From NCBI RefSeq assembly GCF_003114855.1, contig NZ_BFBB01000008.1, forward strand, positions 744,001-808,000: DNA of 64,000 nt, in the 5' to 3' direction. Source of the DNA: Leptospira ryugenii. Lineage in GTDB: Bacteria > Spirochaetota > Leptospiria > Leptospirales > Leptospiraceae. A program made the translations under genes and the position numbers. The notes beneath the pieces are model-generated. The model was not told the DNA's origin. It did not search any database and saw only the letters and a program-made list of their open reading frames with translations. Position 1 is the first letter of the stretch, and the number at the start of each line of letters is the position of its first letter. Positions 63,380 through 64,000 of the stretch are shown one piece after another.

Positions 63380-63998
63380 ATTTTGGACCATATAAGATTT
63401 CATTGGCACGAAAGCATAGTTCGTCTAATCTCTGTTCAAGTTGTAGAGCTTGTTTTGCTAAAGATTCTTCACTTAAATCAGTACTAGGATAGATTGGTTC
63501 TCCAATGACTAAGGCAACCCTCGAGAAAGGTAAGGGAAAACTAAGGTCATCCCAATTGGAACTCACGATCCTCCTAGAAAAACCCACACCAACTGGCACA
63601 ATACAACTGTTTGCTTTTGCTGCCATATAGAGTACACCAGGCTTTGCTTCATAAATGGGTCCATGCGGTCCATCTGGAGCCACAAGTGCCGGTACCCCTG
63701 CTTGGATCTTTTTGATAAAATTCATGATACCTGCGGATTGTTTCCCGAGAGAGGCATCTAAAACATCGAATCCCAGGGCCTTCAATGTTTTTAAACCGAT
63801 CTCTCGAAAGTAATGAGTGGTACTGTTTTCGTATTCTTCCGTTCTGGGATGGTCCGAATAGATGCAAAGGTCTCTATGGTGCAAACAGAAAACAACCGCA
63901 TCTACAAATGTATGCCAGATCGCAAGGATGTGGTTTTCTTTTTTTGCGCGGAGGATCCGAAGGTGATTCTCTCCCTCTACATAGAACGTAAGAGTTGA
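63345..63998 (-). CDS. Lysophospholipid acyltransferase family (DUF374-like), 5' end outside window
   Basis: The frame is open from the right edge of the window to the stop at 63345, so about 217 C-terminal residues are visible. Segments are ILAIWHTFVDAVVF (the usual WH of DUF374), LGFDVLDAS, VPALVAPDGPHGP (DGP..GP, typical of this family) and CIVPVGVGFSRR. A TTG at 63884 is sometimes a candidate start, but the homologous-looking sequence clearly continues upstream. Such enzymes acylate lysophospholipids or lipid A-like molecules at the inner membrane. It converges on and overlaps the gene at 63014. Confidence 0.75.
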   Translation of the reverse strand, partial: STLTFYVEGENHLRILRAKKENHILAIWHTFVDAVVFCLHHRDLCIYSDHPRTEEYENSTTHYFREIGLKTLKALGFDVLDASLGKQSAGIMNFIKKIQAGVPALVAPDGPHGPIYEAKPGVLYMAAKANSCIVPVGVGFSRRIVSSNWDDLSFPLPFSRVALVIGEPIYPSTDLSEESLAKQALQLEQRLDELCFRANEILYGPKSKEVSQEVASP

Positions 63999-64000
63999 TT

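Noticed and set aside
63345..63884. Complete 179-residue acyltransferase starting at the TTG at 63884
   Set aside because: Family-typical sequence, including a conserved WH, continues in frame to the window edge, so the gene is longer and truncated by the window.
1..64000. CRISPR arrays, insertion sequences, prophage or tRNA genes
   Set aside because: No regularly spaced repeats, transposase or integrase motifs, or tRNA-like cloverleaf were noticed on reading both strands by eye; a dedicated scan could still find a tRNA.

Overview
The window looks like chromosomal DNA of a spirochaete, most likely Leptospira or a close relative in the Leptospiraceae. This is an inference from gene content: DUF1566 (Lcl-type) lipoproteins, several membrane-sensor PP2C phosphatases of the 7TMR-DISM type, an LPS gene (lpxA), crotonyl-CoA carboxylase/reductase, spirochaetal lipoprotein signals, AT-rich sequence, frequent TTG starts and tightly overlapping genes. 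Coding density is very high, no gene-free stretch exceeds about 300 bases, and I saw no rRNA, tRNA, CRISPR array or insertion sequence.

Layout. 1-2.4 kb: the end of an unknown gene, then a sensor phosphatase gene interrupted by one in-frame amber codon. 2.6-6.5 kb: a DUF1566 lipoprotein, fumC and an SDR oxidoreductase whose upstream region has two operator-like sites. 6.6-14.4 kb: a sulfur/cysteine island. It contains a family 2A encapsulin shell gene overlapping its cysteine desulfurase cargo gene. Convergent to these is a tightly coupled cysK / YkuI-like EAL / epsC operon, followed by an outer-membrane porin whose promoter shares a 20-bp box with the cysK promoter. 14.5-22 kb: small housekeeping-type genes, a Na/Pi symporter, a second sensor phosphatase and an ankyrin protein. 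22-26.5 kb: a likely copper-handling operon built around the MbnP/MbnH (metallo-mystery) pair. 26.6-33.2 kb: ccr, a GT39-type glycosyltransferase, an MDR oxidoreductase, methionine aminopeptidase and exported proteins. 33.3-44.3 kb: a chemoreceptor, gpsA, a run ending in recG, a VanY-type peptidase, lpxA-galE, an Hpt protein and a glycosyltransferase-like protein. 44.4-55.8 kb: a tightly packed six-gene run of thiolase, an adenylyltransferase-like/methyltransferase fusion, and a type I secretion system with two different ABC exporters, each carrying two cyclic-nucleotide-binding domains and a degenerate C39 domain, plus a HlyD adaptor and a TolC-like protein. 55.7-64 kb: MORN protein, FAD dehydrogenase, Omp85-type barrel, a second DUF1566 lipoprotein, membrane proteins, an alpha/beta hydrolase and an acyltransferase that runs off the window.

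The three most notable systems are these. (1) The sulfur nanocompartment: EpsC and CysK make cysteine, the cargo desulfurase removes its sulfur inside the encapsulin, and a catalytically degenerate EAL protein is embedded in the cysteine operon. (2) The MbnP/MbnH operon with a His/Cys-rich protein upstream and a lipoprotein and barrel downstream. (3) The paired cNMP-binding exporters. Functions are assigned by recognising family motifs by eye; no database search was run.
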